DNA of 64,000 nt from Hydrocarboniphaga effusa AP103 (GTDB taxonomy: Bacteria; Pseudomonadota; Gammaproteobacteria; Nevskiales; Nevskiaceae). Below the pieces are notes generated by a model. The model was not told where the DNA came from. It was given only the letters and a program-made list of their open reading frames with translations, and did no database searches. Location: positions 744,001 through 808,000 of the forward strand of contig NZ_AKGD01000001.1 in NCBI RefSeq assembly GCF_000271305.1, in the 5' to 3' direction. This document shows, piece after piece, positions 33,132-42,582 of this stretch. Made by a program: the position numbers and the translations under genes. Within the stretch, counting starts at the first letter, position 1. The number at the start of each line of letters is the position of its first letter.

Positions 33132-35834
33132 ATGAATAAAACTACCCGCCCGGCCACAGCGCTGTCTGATGGCCTTTTTCGTCGATACAGCTCGTTCGTG
33201 ACGACGAACAGTCAACGCATTCTTCGCGAGAGCATCCTCGAGCGGATCTTCGCCGAGACTTCGCCACCGATCGTGATCCTGCAGGCTCCGGCGGGCCACG
33301 GAAAATCGACGGTGCTCCAGCAGGTGCGCAACGAGAGCGCGGGACGTGGCGTGCGCTGCGGCTGGTTGAACCTCGACGAGTCGGACAACGATGCGAGCCG
33401 ACACTCGAGTCACCTGCAACGGCTACTGGGGCAGATCTTCAAGAGCGATGGCCCCTTGCTGGAACGGCCGGCCGAATCCGGCGCCGCGGCCGCAAGCCAT
33501 AAAAAACCGAGCGACTGGTTCATCGACCAGCTCGAGGCCGACGCCAGCCCCACCGCCTTGTTCCTCGACGAGTTCGAAGTACTGTCCAACCGGGCGATCC
33601 TGTCGTTCTGGAAGGATCTGCTCTCGAAGCTGCCGCTGCATGTGCGCGTCTACATCGCCACTCGGGCGCTTCCCGATATCGGAATGCCGCGGCTCAGGGT
33701 CGCGAGCAAGATCCTGCTGCTCCAGTCGACGGATCTGTGCTTCTCCCTCGACGAGGTGCACGAATTCTTCGCCGCGAGCGGCACGCTGCCGATGGAGTCG
33801 GGCGACATCGAAACGGTTCATCGATGCACCGAAGGATGGCCCGCGGCGATCCAGCTGTTTCGGCTCGGACTCTCGAAGAAGCAGCCCTCCGACGCCCTCC
33901 AGCGCATCGACCGTTATCGGCCGCGCGAACTCGCGGACTATCTCACCGAATGCGTCCTCGAAGGCCTCTCGCCCGACACGCAAAATTTTCTCGAGCGCAC
34001 GTGCATTTTGAATCGGCTCGGGGCACAGGTCTGCAACGTCCTGACCGGGCGTTCGGATTCTCACCAGCAGTTGCTCAGGCTCGAGAAGTTCGGGCTCTTC
34101 GTCAGCCCGCTGGACGACAACCACACCTGGTTTCGCTATCACACCCTGCTCGCGACGCACCTTCGGGAGCTGCTGCTGAATCTGCATCAGGCCAAGTTCC
34201 GAGCCCTGCACAGGCAGGCCGCGGAGTGGTTCTACGAGAACGGCATGTACGACGACGCGATGCACCACGCCGTCACCTCCGCGGACCATGCCCTGTCCGC
34301 CCAGATACTCGAAAAATGGTCCGAGCAGCTCGTCACCGACGGCGAAATGACCATCGCGGAACGGTGGTTCGACTGCATCCCGATCCACGAGGTCGCGTGC
34401 CGCCCCATCCTCAAGCGCAGAATGATCTGGGCGCTCATATTCTTGAGGCAGCACGCCAAGGTGTTCGCGCTCATGGGGTCGGAGAATCCGTCCGACTGGT
34501 ATCCGGACAATGCGAACCTGATCGACCTGCCGGCGGTAGCGGTGGCCACGATCTGCTACGGAGACATGGCCAAGGCCTTTGCTCTTGTCGACAAGGTCTC
34601 GGAGCTCGGGGCCACACCGGACCGGTTCACCGCCTTCGAGCTCGCCGCCGCCGCGAATCTGGATTCCTTCCGCCTCCTGGTCATCGGTGACTTCCGGCAA
34701 TCGGAAGTCAGGCTCGCCACCGCCCAGGCTTTCAACAGCACCGCCAAGGCCTTTTTCACGGTCGGGTATACGGACAGCGTCAGGGGCGTCGCCCTCCTGC
34801 TGCAGGGACGCATTCAGGAGTCGCTCGACGTGCTGCGCAGCTCCCTCACGGCGCAGCGGCGCGCACTCGATGCCCCGTTCGCCATCGCCCCGCTCGCGGC
34901 GTGCTACGTCTGGGCGCTTTATGTCGCAGACGATTGCGCCGCGGCGGTGGAAGTTCTCGGTGAGTATCGAGAGATGATTCTCAAGTCCGCGATCCCCGAC
35001 TTCTTCACTGTCGGCGTCGTTTCGGCTGCGCGCGCCTATCGTGTGCTGGGACAGCACGCGGACGCCAACTCGCTGCTGTGCGAAGCCGAGGCGCTTTGCT
35101 TGTTGAGCCGATGGTCGCGAGCCCTTTGGCTCATTCGGCGTGAACGTCTATCCGCAAGCGCTTCGCCTCACGCCCGGGATACCCTGCCGAACGCCGTGCT
35201 TCCCCAGGCGGGTCGATCCGAGAACTGGATGCCGTTCGGTGAGCTGGCCACTGAATCGCATCTCGCACCGATACGGCAGTTGATCCGGCAGAAGCAATAC
35301 GATGAAGCGATCTCCGATATCGCTCGAATCGCCGAGAAGCATTCCGAATCGGCATTCGTCAACGCGCAGCTCGGGATCGTCAAGGCGATACTTCTGGACG
35401 CGCGAGGCATGCACAAGCCCGCAGCGCGGCAATTCGCTGCCGCCCTGAAGCTCTGTCATGACGGTGGCTACATCCGCTTTTTGATAGACGAGGGAAAGCC
35501 GATCCGTCATCTCCTCGAAGGCTTTCTGTCCGCGACACAGCTGACGGGCGAATCGCCGATCCGAACTTTCGCATCGGAGGCCTTGAATCGGATTCAGGGG
35601 TTTTCGGGCCAGATGCAGGACTCGGTTCCGGCATCCGCCATCGATCTGGGCGCGTTCAGCTCCCGCGAGCGCGAAATCATCGATTGCCTGCGCCAGAGAA
35701 TGTCCAACAAGGAAATCGCGGTGGCGACCAACATCACCGAAAACACCGTGAAATTCCACTTGAAGAACATCTTCGGAAAGCTGGGCGTGCAGAGCCGCAC
35801 AGAAGCTTTTTCTCTGGTCTCCCACATCAAGTAA
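33132..35834 (+). CDS. MalT/AlkS-type LuxR-family ATP-dependent activator
   Basis: A 900-residue STAND-class regulator. The N-terminal NTPase has Walker A QAPAGHGKST at residues 51-60 and a Walker B TALFLDEFEVL near 136-146; a long helical repeat region (about 330-800) acts as sensor; the C-terminal LuxR helix-turn-helix (about 835-895) ends with ENTVKFHLKNIFGKLG. MalT and AlkS of this class bind ATP and an inducer, multimerise and activate promoters. It stands between a DUF1302 gene and the cytochrome/redox cluster, all with CTACCC-N5-GGGTAG sites upstream, so it is the best candidate to bind them (inference). Confidence 0.9.
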   Translation: MNKTTRPATALSDGLFRRYSSFVTTNSQRILRESILERIFAETSPPIVILQAPAGHGKSTVLQQVRNESAGRGVRCGWLNLDESDNDASRHSSHLQRLLGQIFKSDGPLLERPAESGAAAASHKKPSDWFIDQLEADASPTALFLDEFEVLSNRAILSFWKDLLSKLPLHVRVYIATRALPDIGMPRLRVASKILLLQSTDLCFSLDEVHEFFAASGTLPMESGDIETVHRCTEGWPAAIQLFRLGLSKKQPSDALQRIDRYRPRELADYLTECVLEGLSPDTQNFLERTCILNRLGAQVCNVLTGRSDSHQQLLRLEKFGLFVSPLDDNHTWFRYHTLLATHLRELLLNLHQAKFRALHRQAAEWFYENGMYDDAMHHAVTSADHALSAQILEKWSEQLVTDGEMTIAERWFDCIPIHEVACRPILKRRMIWALIFLRQHAKVFALMGSENPSDWYPDNANLIDLPAVAVATICYGDMAKAFALVDKVSELGATPDRFTAFELAAAANLDSFRLLVIGDFRQSEVRLATAQAFNSTAKAFFTVGYTDSVRGVALLLQGRIQESLDVLRSSLTAQRRALDAPFAIAPLAACYVWALYVADDCAAAVEVLGEYREMILKSAIPDFFTVGVVSAARAYRVLGQHADANSLLCEAEALCLLSRWSRALWLIRRERLSASASPHARDTLPNAVLPQAGRSENWMPFGELATESHLAPIRQLIRQKQYDEAISDIARIAEKHSESAFVNAQLGIVKAILLDARGMHKPAARQFAAALKLCHDGGYIRFLIDEGKPIRHLLEGFLSATQLTGESPIRTFASEALNRIQGFSGQMQDSVPASAIDLGAFSSREREIIDCLRQRMSNKEIAVATNITENTVKFHLKNIFGKLGVQSRTEAFSLVSHIK

Positions 35835-35974
35835 GCGGCGAGAAGCACAGGCTTCGGGGCAAAGCTCCGATCTTCGTCGTCGGCCGATGGCGCGGACCTG
35901 ATTCGGGCGCCGATTCAGGCACTGACTCAGGCGGCCCAGACGCCCGCTCGCAACACCCTCACAAACAGCAGCTC

Positions 35975-36017
35975 AAAAAAAACGGCTGGAGCCGGATCTC
36001 TATCCGGCTCCAGCCGT
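35975..36017 (-). terminator. Strong factor-independent terminator of the cytochrome gene
   Basis: A perfect 16-bp stem (35982-35997 pairing with 36002-36017) with a 4-base loop CTCT, followed on the minus strand by eight T residues (A-run at 35975-35982). It lies 18 bases past the stop of the minus-strand cytochrome gene at 36035. There is no T-run on the other side, so it mainly serves the minus strand while possibly also blocking LuxR read-through. Confidence 0.85.
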
Positions 36018-36034
36018 CATTGCTGCGCGCTCGT

Positions 36035-38356
36035 TTAGAGCGTCTTCAGATACTCGATGATGGCCCGACGCTCCTGCTCGGTCAGCACGTCGCTGAACTC
36101 ATGACCACCGTTTCCGTTCGCATGCCGCTTGGTGTTGACGATCATGCGCGTATCGGGAGTCGACGGCCCGCGCAGCGGAGGCGTTCTGCTGGCGGTCTCC
36201 GCGATGGTCGGCTCTTCACGATACGGAACGCAAGCCGTGAAGTTGTCGGGAGAATCCTGTATGCAGGCGAGCACGTCGTGCTTCCAACCCATGTGCTCGA
36301 AGTCGTAGGCATCCAGGCTGGTGTCGAATCCGGAGATTCCGCCTTCCGCCTTGACCTTGCGGCGCCAGTAGTCCGGGCGCTTGCTGGAGTCGAGCACGGC
36401 TTCCACGGTCGGCACGGTGCCGTTGTGGAAGTAAGGTGCCGAAGCCCACACACCATGCAGCGGCGGCGCCAGATAGCCGATGGTTCCGGGTCTCCAGCCG
36501 CAAACACCCATGGGGCGACTCGCCGCCAGCGTGTCATCCGCGCGCTCCTGCTCGGGCGTCTTGGTGTTGGGGTCGATGTAAGCCGGCGACGTTTCCGGAT
36601 ACGACCACCAGCTGGTCTCCCAGACATCCGCGAAGACCCCTGCAAGCTGGTCCGCACGGTTGGTGTCCGTTCCGATGACCGACTTCGGCGAGATGCTGGC
36701 GGCGATACCGGCCAGGTCCGGGCTCACGAGGAACTCGGGGTCGTTCACGAACTGCGGCGAATACGCGCCGTGGCAGGACGCACAGGAGCCGTTGCCGCCA
36801 GGCGGACGCGGCCTGCTCGCATTGCCCTGCTCGAGCCAGAGGTTCTTGGCGTGGAACAGGATCGCGCCCTGCTCGGCCAAGGCCGTATCGATCTCCTGCG
36901 GATAGGCAGGCGACTTCAGCGACTCTACCCACGTCTGCGTCGCTGCTCCATGACGATCGATGTAGGCGCGCCGCTCTCTGCCGAGCGGCGAAGAGTTTGA
37001 CGAGGCTGCGGCGAGATCGATGCGAACCGAATCCATCGCGACGCCACCATCGAAGAACTTGCGCGCCCTGGAGCCCGTATTCCACCAGCTCGGCGTGTCC
37101 TGCAGCGACGGCATGTGGTTCGCCGGGTACTTCGAGAAGTCGAGGAAGCCGGCTACCGAGTCGATCGAATCCCAGTCGTAAGAAACGAACTGAAGAATTT
37201 CGAAGCCGGTGACCGCATCGCTCTGTCCACGCTGCAGCGTGTTGCTGTACCCGATGGAGTTTCCGACGCCGTACATCGTGCCCAGGCCCTCGCCATCCGC
37301 GTCGGTTCCGACCTCTCCCACGTGGCAGCTGGCGCAGTTGGTCGTGCCGATCATGCCGGTCCAGTTGCCAGCCGCGTCCTTGCGCTGACGGAAGCCGAAC
37401 GGCAGCTCGCCCGATCCACCGTTGACGCCCGGCGCATTGGGATCTTCACCAGGCAGCGGATAAGGATTGTGATACGTCGCGCGCGCACGGCCGGTCCTGA
37501 GACGGAGAACCTCATCGAAGTTCGCGGGCTCGGCGGTCAGGCCCCAGTCCCTCCACTGCTCGCGCCATTGGGCTGCCGTTCTCACCGGTCCGTAACTTGC
37601 AAAGCCTTCGCTCATCAAATGCCAGCCCGCATCGCGCTTGGCGCGATACTCGCCGCAGGTCTTGGCCTCTTGAGCCTCGACCGGCAAATCAGCGCGGCAG
37701 TCTTCCCAATAGGCATTGAAGAAAACCGCCTTGCCGCTGTTGTAGCCGGCCTTGATCAGCTTGCGCGGATCGGTCGGCAGCACCGTGGCATCGGGACGCG
37801 GAGCGTCGCCATTGGGGCCTTCGCAGTAGCGCTCACTGAACGAGCTGCCGTGGTTGCTGCCGAGCAAGGGCTGCGGCGCGGGCGTTACACCACCACCGGC
37901 TTCGGCGATGCGCTGCATGCACTGATCCGGATTCTCGAAGCAGCTGAGCACCACGCGCATGTCGCGGTACGCATTGCTGCTCTGCGGCCACGGAGAGCCG
38001 CCGCTATGCGGATCGGCCTGGCCTGAGGACATCAGCAGGATTCTCGAGACCGGATTGTTCCTGTCCATCGCTTCCCAAGAAGCCCGCAGCAGCGCCATGT
38101 CCTGGCTTCTGTCCGTGCTGAGGTGCATGCGCTCTCCCTCGGGCGTATCGGCGACACCGCCACTGACGTGGCAGCTCACGCAGTACGACATCGTGGGTTC
38201 GACTCGAGCTTTGTAGAACTCGTCGACATTCGCGAACTCGGTGGGCTCCGTCGGCCCGCCGCCGTTGTTCGCAGTGCCCCCGTCGTAATTGCCTGAGCAA
38301 GCCGTAAGCAGGGAAAGCCCCAGCCACGGCAGTAACCTGGGTATACCAATGTTCAT
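36035..38356 (-). CDS. Three-haem c-type cytochrome lipoprotein (RoxA/peroxidase-like)
   Basis: A 773-residue exported lipoprotein (lipobox LLTAC, Cys20) with three haem-c motifs: CVSCH (59-63), CASCH (341-345) and CASCH (525-529). The C-terminal half, with GYLAPPLHGVWASAPYFHNG and then TVPTVEAVLDSSKRPDYWRR, resembles the RoxA-like rubber-oxygenase/di-haem-peroxidase cytochromes, though three haems and the size differ from two-haem RoxA. It may be an oxygenase, peroxidase or electron carrier; activity cannot be assigned. A LuxR-type palindrome lies 124 bp upstream and a strong terminator follows. Confidence 0.83.
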   Translation of the reverse strand: MNIGIPRLLPWLGLSLLTACSGNYDGGTANNGGGPTEPTEFANVDEFYKARVEPTMSYCVSCHVSGGVADTPEGERMHLSTDRSQDMALLRASWEAMDRNNPVSRILLMSSGQADPHSGGSPWPQSSNAYRDMRVVLSCFENPDQCMQRIAEAGGGVTPAPQPLLGSNHGSSFSERYCEGPNGDAPRPDATVLPTDPRKLIKAGYNSGKAVFFNAYWEDCRADLPVEAQEAKTCGEYRAKRDAGWHLMSEGFASYGPVRTAAQWREQWRDWGLTAEPANFDEVLRLRTGRARATYHNPYPLPGEDPNAPGVNGGSGELPFGFRQRKDAAGNWTGMIGTTNCASCHVGEVGTDADGEGLGTMYGVGNSIGYSNTLQRGQSDAVTGFEILQFVSYDWDSIDSVAGFLDFSKYPANHMPSLQDTPSWWNTGSRARKFFDGGVAMDSVRIDLAAASSNSSPLGRERRAYIDRHGAATQTWVESLKSPAYPQEIDTALAEQGAILFHAKNLWLEQGNASRPRPPGGNGSCASCHGAYSPQFVNDPEFLVSPDLAGIAASISPKSVIGTDTNRADQLAGVFADVWETSWWSYPETSPAYIDPNTKTPEQERADDTLAASRPMGVCGWRPGTIGYLAPPLHGVWASAPYFHNGTVPTVEAVLDSSKRPDYWRRKVKAEGGISGFDTSLDAYDFEHMGWKHDVLACIQDSPDNFTACVPYREEPTIAETASRTPPLRGPSTPDTRMIVNTKRHANGNGGHEFSDVLTEQERRAIIEYLKTL

Positions 38357-38479
38357 GTTGACTCTCTCCTCAGTGATTCATTGATGCCGATGTTCGAAGC
38401 GCCGCGCGAACTCACTTGCCGGCTGGTGGTTGCGCATCGAAGCACTCGCAGTTGTAACGAATCCGAACGCCGCTGGCTC

Positions 38480-38496
38480 CTACCCAGCTTGAGTAG
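38480..38496. promoter_or_regulatory. CTACCC-N5-G(A)GTAG palindrome, site E
   Basis: CTACCC-AGCTT-GAGTAG, one mismatch from consensus, lies between the dsbD stop (38518) and the cytochrome start (38356). Its distance to the start codon, 124 bp, suits an activator site and suggests the cytochrome has its own LuxR-dependent promoter rather than relying on read-through from dsbD. Confidence 0.55.
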
Positions 38497-38517
38497 CTAG
38501 CGCGCCGGTTTCCTCTC

Positions 38518-40413
38518 TCAAGGCAAGCGTTTCCCGTGCACGGCACCGACGTGCCTCGTGAAATTTTCCGCGTCGACGAAACCGGCGATGCGGAAGGATT
38601 CGAGCTCCCGACCGTCGCGATCGAAGAAGATGGTGGCGGGAGCCCCATACACGCTGAAGCGCTTGAGCAGGCGGCTGTCTTCGCTGTCGTTCGAGGTGAC
38701 GTCGGCCTTCAACAAGACGAACGGTCGCAATGCACCGACGACTGCAGGATTGGAGAACGTGTAGCGCTCCATCTCCTTGCAGGACACGCACCAGTCCGCA
38801 TAGATGTCGAGCATCACGGAGCGCCCGGCTGCCGCGGCCGCCGCGATCTCGCGGTCCAGGTCCGCTTCGTTCTTCACGCTGCGAAACATCGGCTCGCCGG
38901 AGCGTTCGGCACGCGCATCGGGTTCGCCCGCGAAGCGGGCGAGTGGAAGCAAGGGATCCGACGATCCCGCTCCGACACCGACAAGCAGCATCGCCCCGTA
39001 CAACAGCGACATCAGCGCCAGCGCACGAATGGGAGCTGGAGCGAAGTGCTGGTCCCTGGAGCGCAGCGAAAGCCCCCACAGGCCCGAGCCGATCGCCAGC
39101 ACGGACCAGGCGATCATCTTGATCGGCGCCGGAAGCAAACCCTGCACGGTGTAGAGCGCGAGCGCCAGAAACAGGATTCCGAAAACCGATTTCACCGCCT
39201 CCATCCACGCGCCCGCTTTGGGCAGCAGCGATCCTGCCGATCCGCCGACGACCAACAGCGGCAAGCCCATGCCGAGTCCACTGGCGTACAAGGCAGCGGC
39301 ACCGCGCAGCACTTCTCCGGACTGTCCGATGACCGCCAGCGCGGCGACCACGGCCGGAGCCACGCAGGCAGTGACGACGAGCGCGGAGAGCCCGCCCATG
39401 ATGAAGGTGCCGACATAGGTTCCGCCGCGCTGGCGGTTGCTGGCGAGCGTCAGCCGGGTCTGCAAGCTGCTCGGCAATTGCAGCGTAAAGAAGCCGAACA
39501 TCGCCAGCGCCAGCAGCACGAACAGAACCGCGAACGCGGAGACGATCCAGGGGTTCTGGAAAAATGCCTGCGGGGCTTGCCCGATCGCCATCACCGATAT
39601 CGCACCCGCGATCGCATAGGTGAGTGCCATGCCTTGCACATAGGTCATCGCCAGCGCCAGCCCCCGACGCGGCGAGCTGGCTCCCTTGGCGCCGACGATG
39701 ATGCCCGCCAGGATCGGAATCATCGGCAGCACGCAAGGCGTCAAGGACAACAGCGCCCCGAGTCCGAAGAACGTCGCGAGCACGGCCGACAGGCTTCCAT
39801 TGCGAATGAGCTCGGCCAGCCGGCCCTGCTCGGATACCACGACCGTTGATTCGCGATCGGCGATTTCTTCGGACGTCGATTCGACGACGCCATTGCCATT
39901 GCCATTGCCATTGCCGTTGGCGGACGCGGGCAACGCTGCGTCGGAAACTCCGGCGGTGCTTCGCCAGGTCAGCGGCGGAAAGCACAGCCCCTTGTCCGCG
40001 CAGCCCTGCAACTTGATCTCGATCGGAATGCCGCCACTGCGATCACCGGTGGCACGAAACGGCAAGGCGAAGGCGACATGTCCCCGATACACCTCCTGCC
40101 GGCCGAAGAACTCGTCCTCGTGCTGCTCGCCCGCAGGCCACTGCTGCTTTCCAAGCTCGATCGAATTGTCCGGCGAGCTGAAGCTCAGGCGCTTGCGATA
40201 CAGGTAGTAGCCCGGCTCGATATCCCAGCTCGCGACGACGGTTTGGCCATCGATCCGCAGCGAGTACTTGAATGCCTGCTCCGGCTTCAGGAACGCGCCG
40301 GCATCGGCGGCCAAAGCCGGCGCCAGCCACCACAGGCCGATCGCCACGAGTGCGGCTTGCAGGTATCGCCAGAGCGATACGACCCGGAAAGATTGCGCGT
40401 ACATCGGCCTCAT
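38518..40413 (-). CDS. dsbD: Thiol:disulfide interchange protein DsbD
   Basis: A 631-residue inner-membrane electron carrier that moves electrons from cytosolic thioredoxin to periplasmic thiol proteins. All three redox pairs are visible: GCADKGLC in the N-terminal alpha domain, CVLPMIP and ACVAPA in the eight-helix core, and DWCVSCKEM in the C-terminal thioredoxin domain. A (NG)5 linker encoded by a hexamer repeat joins the alpha domain to the membrane core. Start 40413 overlaps the apbE stop by ATGA. Here it likely serves the TlpA-like protein and cytochrome c maturation of the same locus. Confidence 0.93.
   Translation of the reverse strand: MRPMYAQSFRVVSLWRYLQAALVAIGLWWLAPALAADAGAFLKPEQAFKYSLRIDGQTVVASWDIEPGYYLYRKRLSFSSPDNSIELGKQQWPAGEQHEDEFFGRQEVYRGHVAFALPFRATGDRSGGIPIEIKLQGCADKGLCFPPLTWRSTAGVSDAALPASANGNGNGNGNGVVESTSEEIADRESTVVVSEQGRLAELIRNGSLSAVLATFFGLGALLSLTPCVLPMIPILAGIIVGAKGASSPRRGLALAMTYVQGMALTYAIAGAISVMAIGQAPQAFFQNPWIVSAFAVLFVLLALAMFGFFTLQLPSSLQTRLTLASNRQRGGTYVGTFIMGGLSALVVTACVAPAVVAALAVIGQSGEVLRGAAALYASGLGMGLPLLVVGGSAGSLLPKAGAWMEAVKSVFGILFLALALYTVQGLLPAPIKMIAWSVLAIGSGLWGLSLRSRDQHFAPAPIRALALMSLLYGAMLLVGVGAGSSDPLLPLARFAGEPDARAERSGEPMFRSVKNEADLDREIAAAAAAGRSVMLDIYADWCVSCKEMERYTFSNPAVVGALRPFVLLKADVTSNDSEDSRLLKRFSVYGAPATIFFDRDGRELESFRIAGFVDAENFTRHVGAVHGKRLP
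39891..39920 (-). repeat. CATTGC hexamer microsatellite inside dsbD
   Basis: Four exact tandem CATTGC units plus one diverged unit (CGTTGG). On the coding strand they encode repeating Asn-Gly in the flexible hinge between DsbD-alpha and the membrane domain. Changes in copy number stay in frame, so hinge length could vary between strains. Confidence 0.8.
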
Positions 40414-41390
40414 CTCGAACTCATCGTCTGCTTGATCGCAGCGCGCCATGCGTCGGAACTCTCACCCGGTCGATAGTCCATTCGAGCCGCGCTTCGATGA
40501 TCGATGCTGCCGGTGACCGTGCCGTCTCGATGCGCCGCGATCCAGGGCAGACCCAGATTGCCGAGCCAGGCTTTTCCGTCCTTTTCCTTGAGCATCGCGA
40601 TCGTCGTCGCCGTTCCCGCAACCAGACATTGACTCGCGATCACGCTGACGGCGGACAGCTCGCCGACCGGCCATCCCGTCATCGGATTCAGGATGTGGCA
40701 ATAGCGCTTGCCGTCCTGCTCGAAATAGCGTTCGTAGTCGCCGCTTCCCGCCACCGCGCCGGCTTCGAGATCGACCACGGCCATCGCCCGCGCCGTATCG
40801 CGCGGATGCTGGATTCCGACACGCCAGGGTGAGCCGTCGGGATGCGGCCCGACCAGCACCAGATCACCCGACAGATCGACCAGACCATGCTCGATATCGT
40901 GTCGACGCAGAATCGCAGCTGCGCGATCCGCCGCGTATTCCTTGCCGAACCCGCCGAAGTCGAGCTGCATTTCCGGCAGCGGCAGCTTGATTCGAGGCCT
41001 GTCCCACTTCACGCGATGCCAGCCGACGAGCTGCAGCAACTCCTGGATCTGCGACTGCTCCGGAACACGCCCCGAGCGGAAATCCCAGGCCCTGCGCAGC
41101 ACACCCGAGGTGATGTCGAACAGACCATCGCTCTGCGCGTAGGCCGCATCGGCGTAATCGAGCAGCCCCGCGGTTTCATCGTCGACCTCGATGCCGACAT
41201 CCGATCCCGCGAGGCCGTTGATACGGCTTACGACGCTATCGTCCCGGTAGCGCGAGTACTTGCGTTCGATGCGAAGCACTTCGGCCTGTACCGCATCGGC
41301 CGCCGCCGCGCAGGCCGACTCGCTACGTCCGTAGATCCTCAGCGTGCACGGGCCACCCAGCGCACGGAACGTGTAGCCGTACGGTTCCAT
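40410..41390 (-). CDS. apbE: ApbE-family FAD:protein FMN transferase
   Basis: A 326-residue ApbE-type protein. ApbE enzymes attach FMN from FAD to Ser/Thr of exported proteins in the periplasm. Seen: YSRYRDDSVVSRIN, LDFGGFGKEYAADRAA (FAD-binding), and HILNPMTGWPVG. In the metal site, where most members have an Asp in a EADxxAT-like motif, this one reads CLVAGTATTIAML, with Gly in that place. No clear signal peptide. It overlaps dsbD by ATGA and starts 7 bases after the DUF3570 gene. Target is likely encoded in the same cluster (inference). Confidence 0.87.
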   Translation of the reverse strand: MEPYGYTFRALGGPCTLRIYGRSESACAAAADAVQAEVLRIERKYSRYRDDSVVSRINGLAGSDVGIEVDDETAGLLDYADAAYAQSDGLFDITSGVLRRAWDFRSGRVPEQSQIQELLQLVGWHRVKWDRPRIKLPLPEMQLDFGGFGKEYAADRAAAILRRHDIEHGLVDLSGDLVLVGPHPDGSPWRVGIQHPRDTARAMAVVDLEAGAVAGSGDYERYFEQDGKRYCHILNPMTGWPVGELSAVSVIASQCLVAGTATTIAMLKEKDGKAWLGNLGLPWIAAHRDGTVTGSIDHRSAARMDYRPGESSDAWRAAIKQTMSSR

Positions 41391-41397
41391 GACGAGC

Positions 41398-42582
41398 CTA
41401 GAAAACCCGCCTCACTCTGAGCTGCAGGCTCGTGTACTCGACCAGACCCGGGTTCGCCGTGTCGACGCTCTTCAGCGCGAAGCGCTTGTTCGCCTCGTAG
41501 TACTCGACGCCCGCTGCGATGTTCCAGGCACCGATGGCTTTCGAGACATCGATTCGCCCGCTCAGCGCTCCGAACGGAGACAAGCGATAGTCGCTCGATG
41601 CGAAGCCATCGGCGCGCGGAGCGGCGTAGTACGGCTCGTAGAAGAACGCCTGGCTCTGCGAGTACCAGCGAATCGTCGGCGTCACCGTCCACGAATCGCC
41701 GAGCCGCTGATACCAGGCCGCTTCGAGGGTGTGCGACTGCATCTCCCAATCGTCGTCATGGAAGCGATAGTCGACGTGCAGCGCCGCGTTCGCGGCTTCG
41801 ACCTTGTGCCGCAGGCGCGCGCCGACGGCGACGGACCGCCGGCCATCCGGTCGGCTGTCGTTGACGACGTTCGAGAAGCTCTGGATCCAGGCGAGCTTGT
41901 ACGGATCGCTCAGATAGCCGTCCGCGTCGGAGTAGCTCAAGCTGCCCTGCACCACCGTATTCGCATCGATGACCAGTGCGGCACCACCGTACAGCGTCCA
42001 TGACTGGCGATCCGCTTCGGTGATGCGCGTCGGAAAGCGCGTGCTTCCGCCTTCTGTCGGATCGAGCTTGTCGTCGGAATATCCAACCCCGCCGCTCCAC
42101 GTGAGCGTCTTCGACTCGTTCTCGATCTCGAACTCGATGCCGCCGTTGACGGCCTCGTAGTCGTCCTCGGTCGAGTATCCCGCGGTGAGACCGATCAGCA
42201 CGTCCTTGACGGGCTTGGACCACTTGCCCTGAATGTCGACGCGTTCCTCGCGGATGCTCGCGCCACTCATCACCTGGACCGGCTTGCCATCCGTTCCGGG
42301 CGTGACGTACCAGGGCGAGGCACCGCTCATCGTCTCGTAAGTCAGATCGAGATTGACCGAGCTCGCGTCCAGCGGCGCGACGATCCTGAACAGATGCGAC
42401 TGGATGTCGTAACGCGACTCGTCGCGGCCCGTCGCCGTTCGCGATCCCGAAATGTCCTGCTCGCGATACTCACTGAAGAGATAGCCGACTTCGACGCCTT
42501 CCGCCGCAGCGACCGACGGAAGCGCCATCGCGGCCTGGGTCAGCGCGATGAGCGCCAGAGATTTGTTAGTTGCTGCAGCCAC
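41398..42582 (-). CDS. DUF3570 outer-membrane barrel protein
   Basis: A 394-residue exported protein with signal peptide (ALIALTQAAMALPSVAAA) and repeated amphipathic strands ending in LQLRVRRVF, as in a beta-barrel. The composition and the DUF4266/ApbE/TlpA neighbours identify it as DUF3570. The start codon is GTG at 42582, inside the end of the DUF4266 gene; GGGGGAGGGGG, which also encodes the Gly tail of DUF4266, supplies the ribosome site. Function unknown; probably an outer-membrane partner or channel for the DUF4266 lipoprotein. Confidence 0.85.
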   Translation of the reverse strand: MAAATNKSLALIALTQAAMALPSVAAAEGVEVGYLFSEYREQDISGSRTATGRDESRYDIQSHLFRIVAPLDASSVNLDLTYETMSGASPWYVTPGTDGKPVQVMSGASIREERVDIQGKWSKPVKDVLIGLTAGYSTEDDYEAVNGGIEFEIENESKTLTWSGGVGYSDDKLDPTEGGSTRFPTRITEADRQSWTLYGGAALVIDANTVVQGSLSYSDADGYLSDPYKLAWIQSFSNVVNDSRPDGRRSVAVGARLRHKVEAANAALHVDYRFHDDDWEMQSHTLEAAWYQRLGDSWTVTPTIRWYSQSQAFFYEPYYAAPRADGFASSDYRLSPFGALSGRIDVSKAIGAWNIAAGVEYYEANKRFALKSVDTANPGLVEYTSLQLRVRRVF

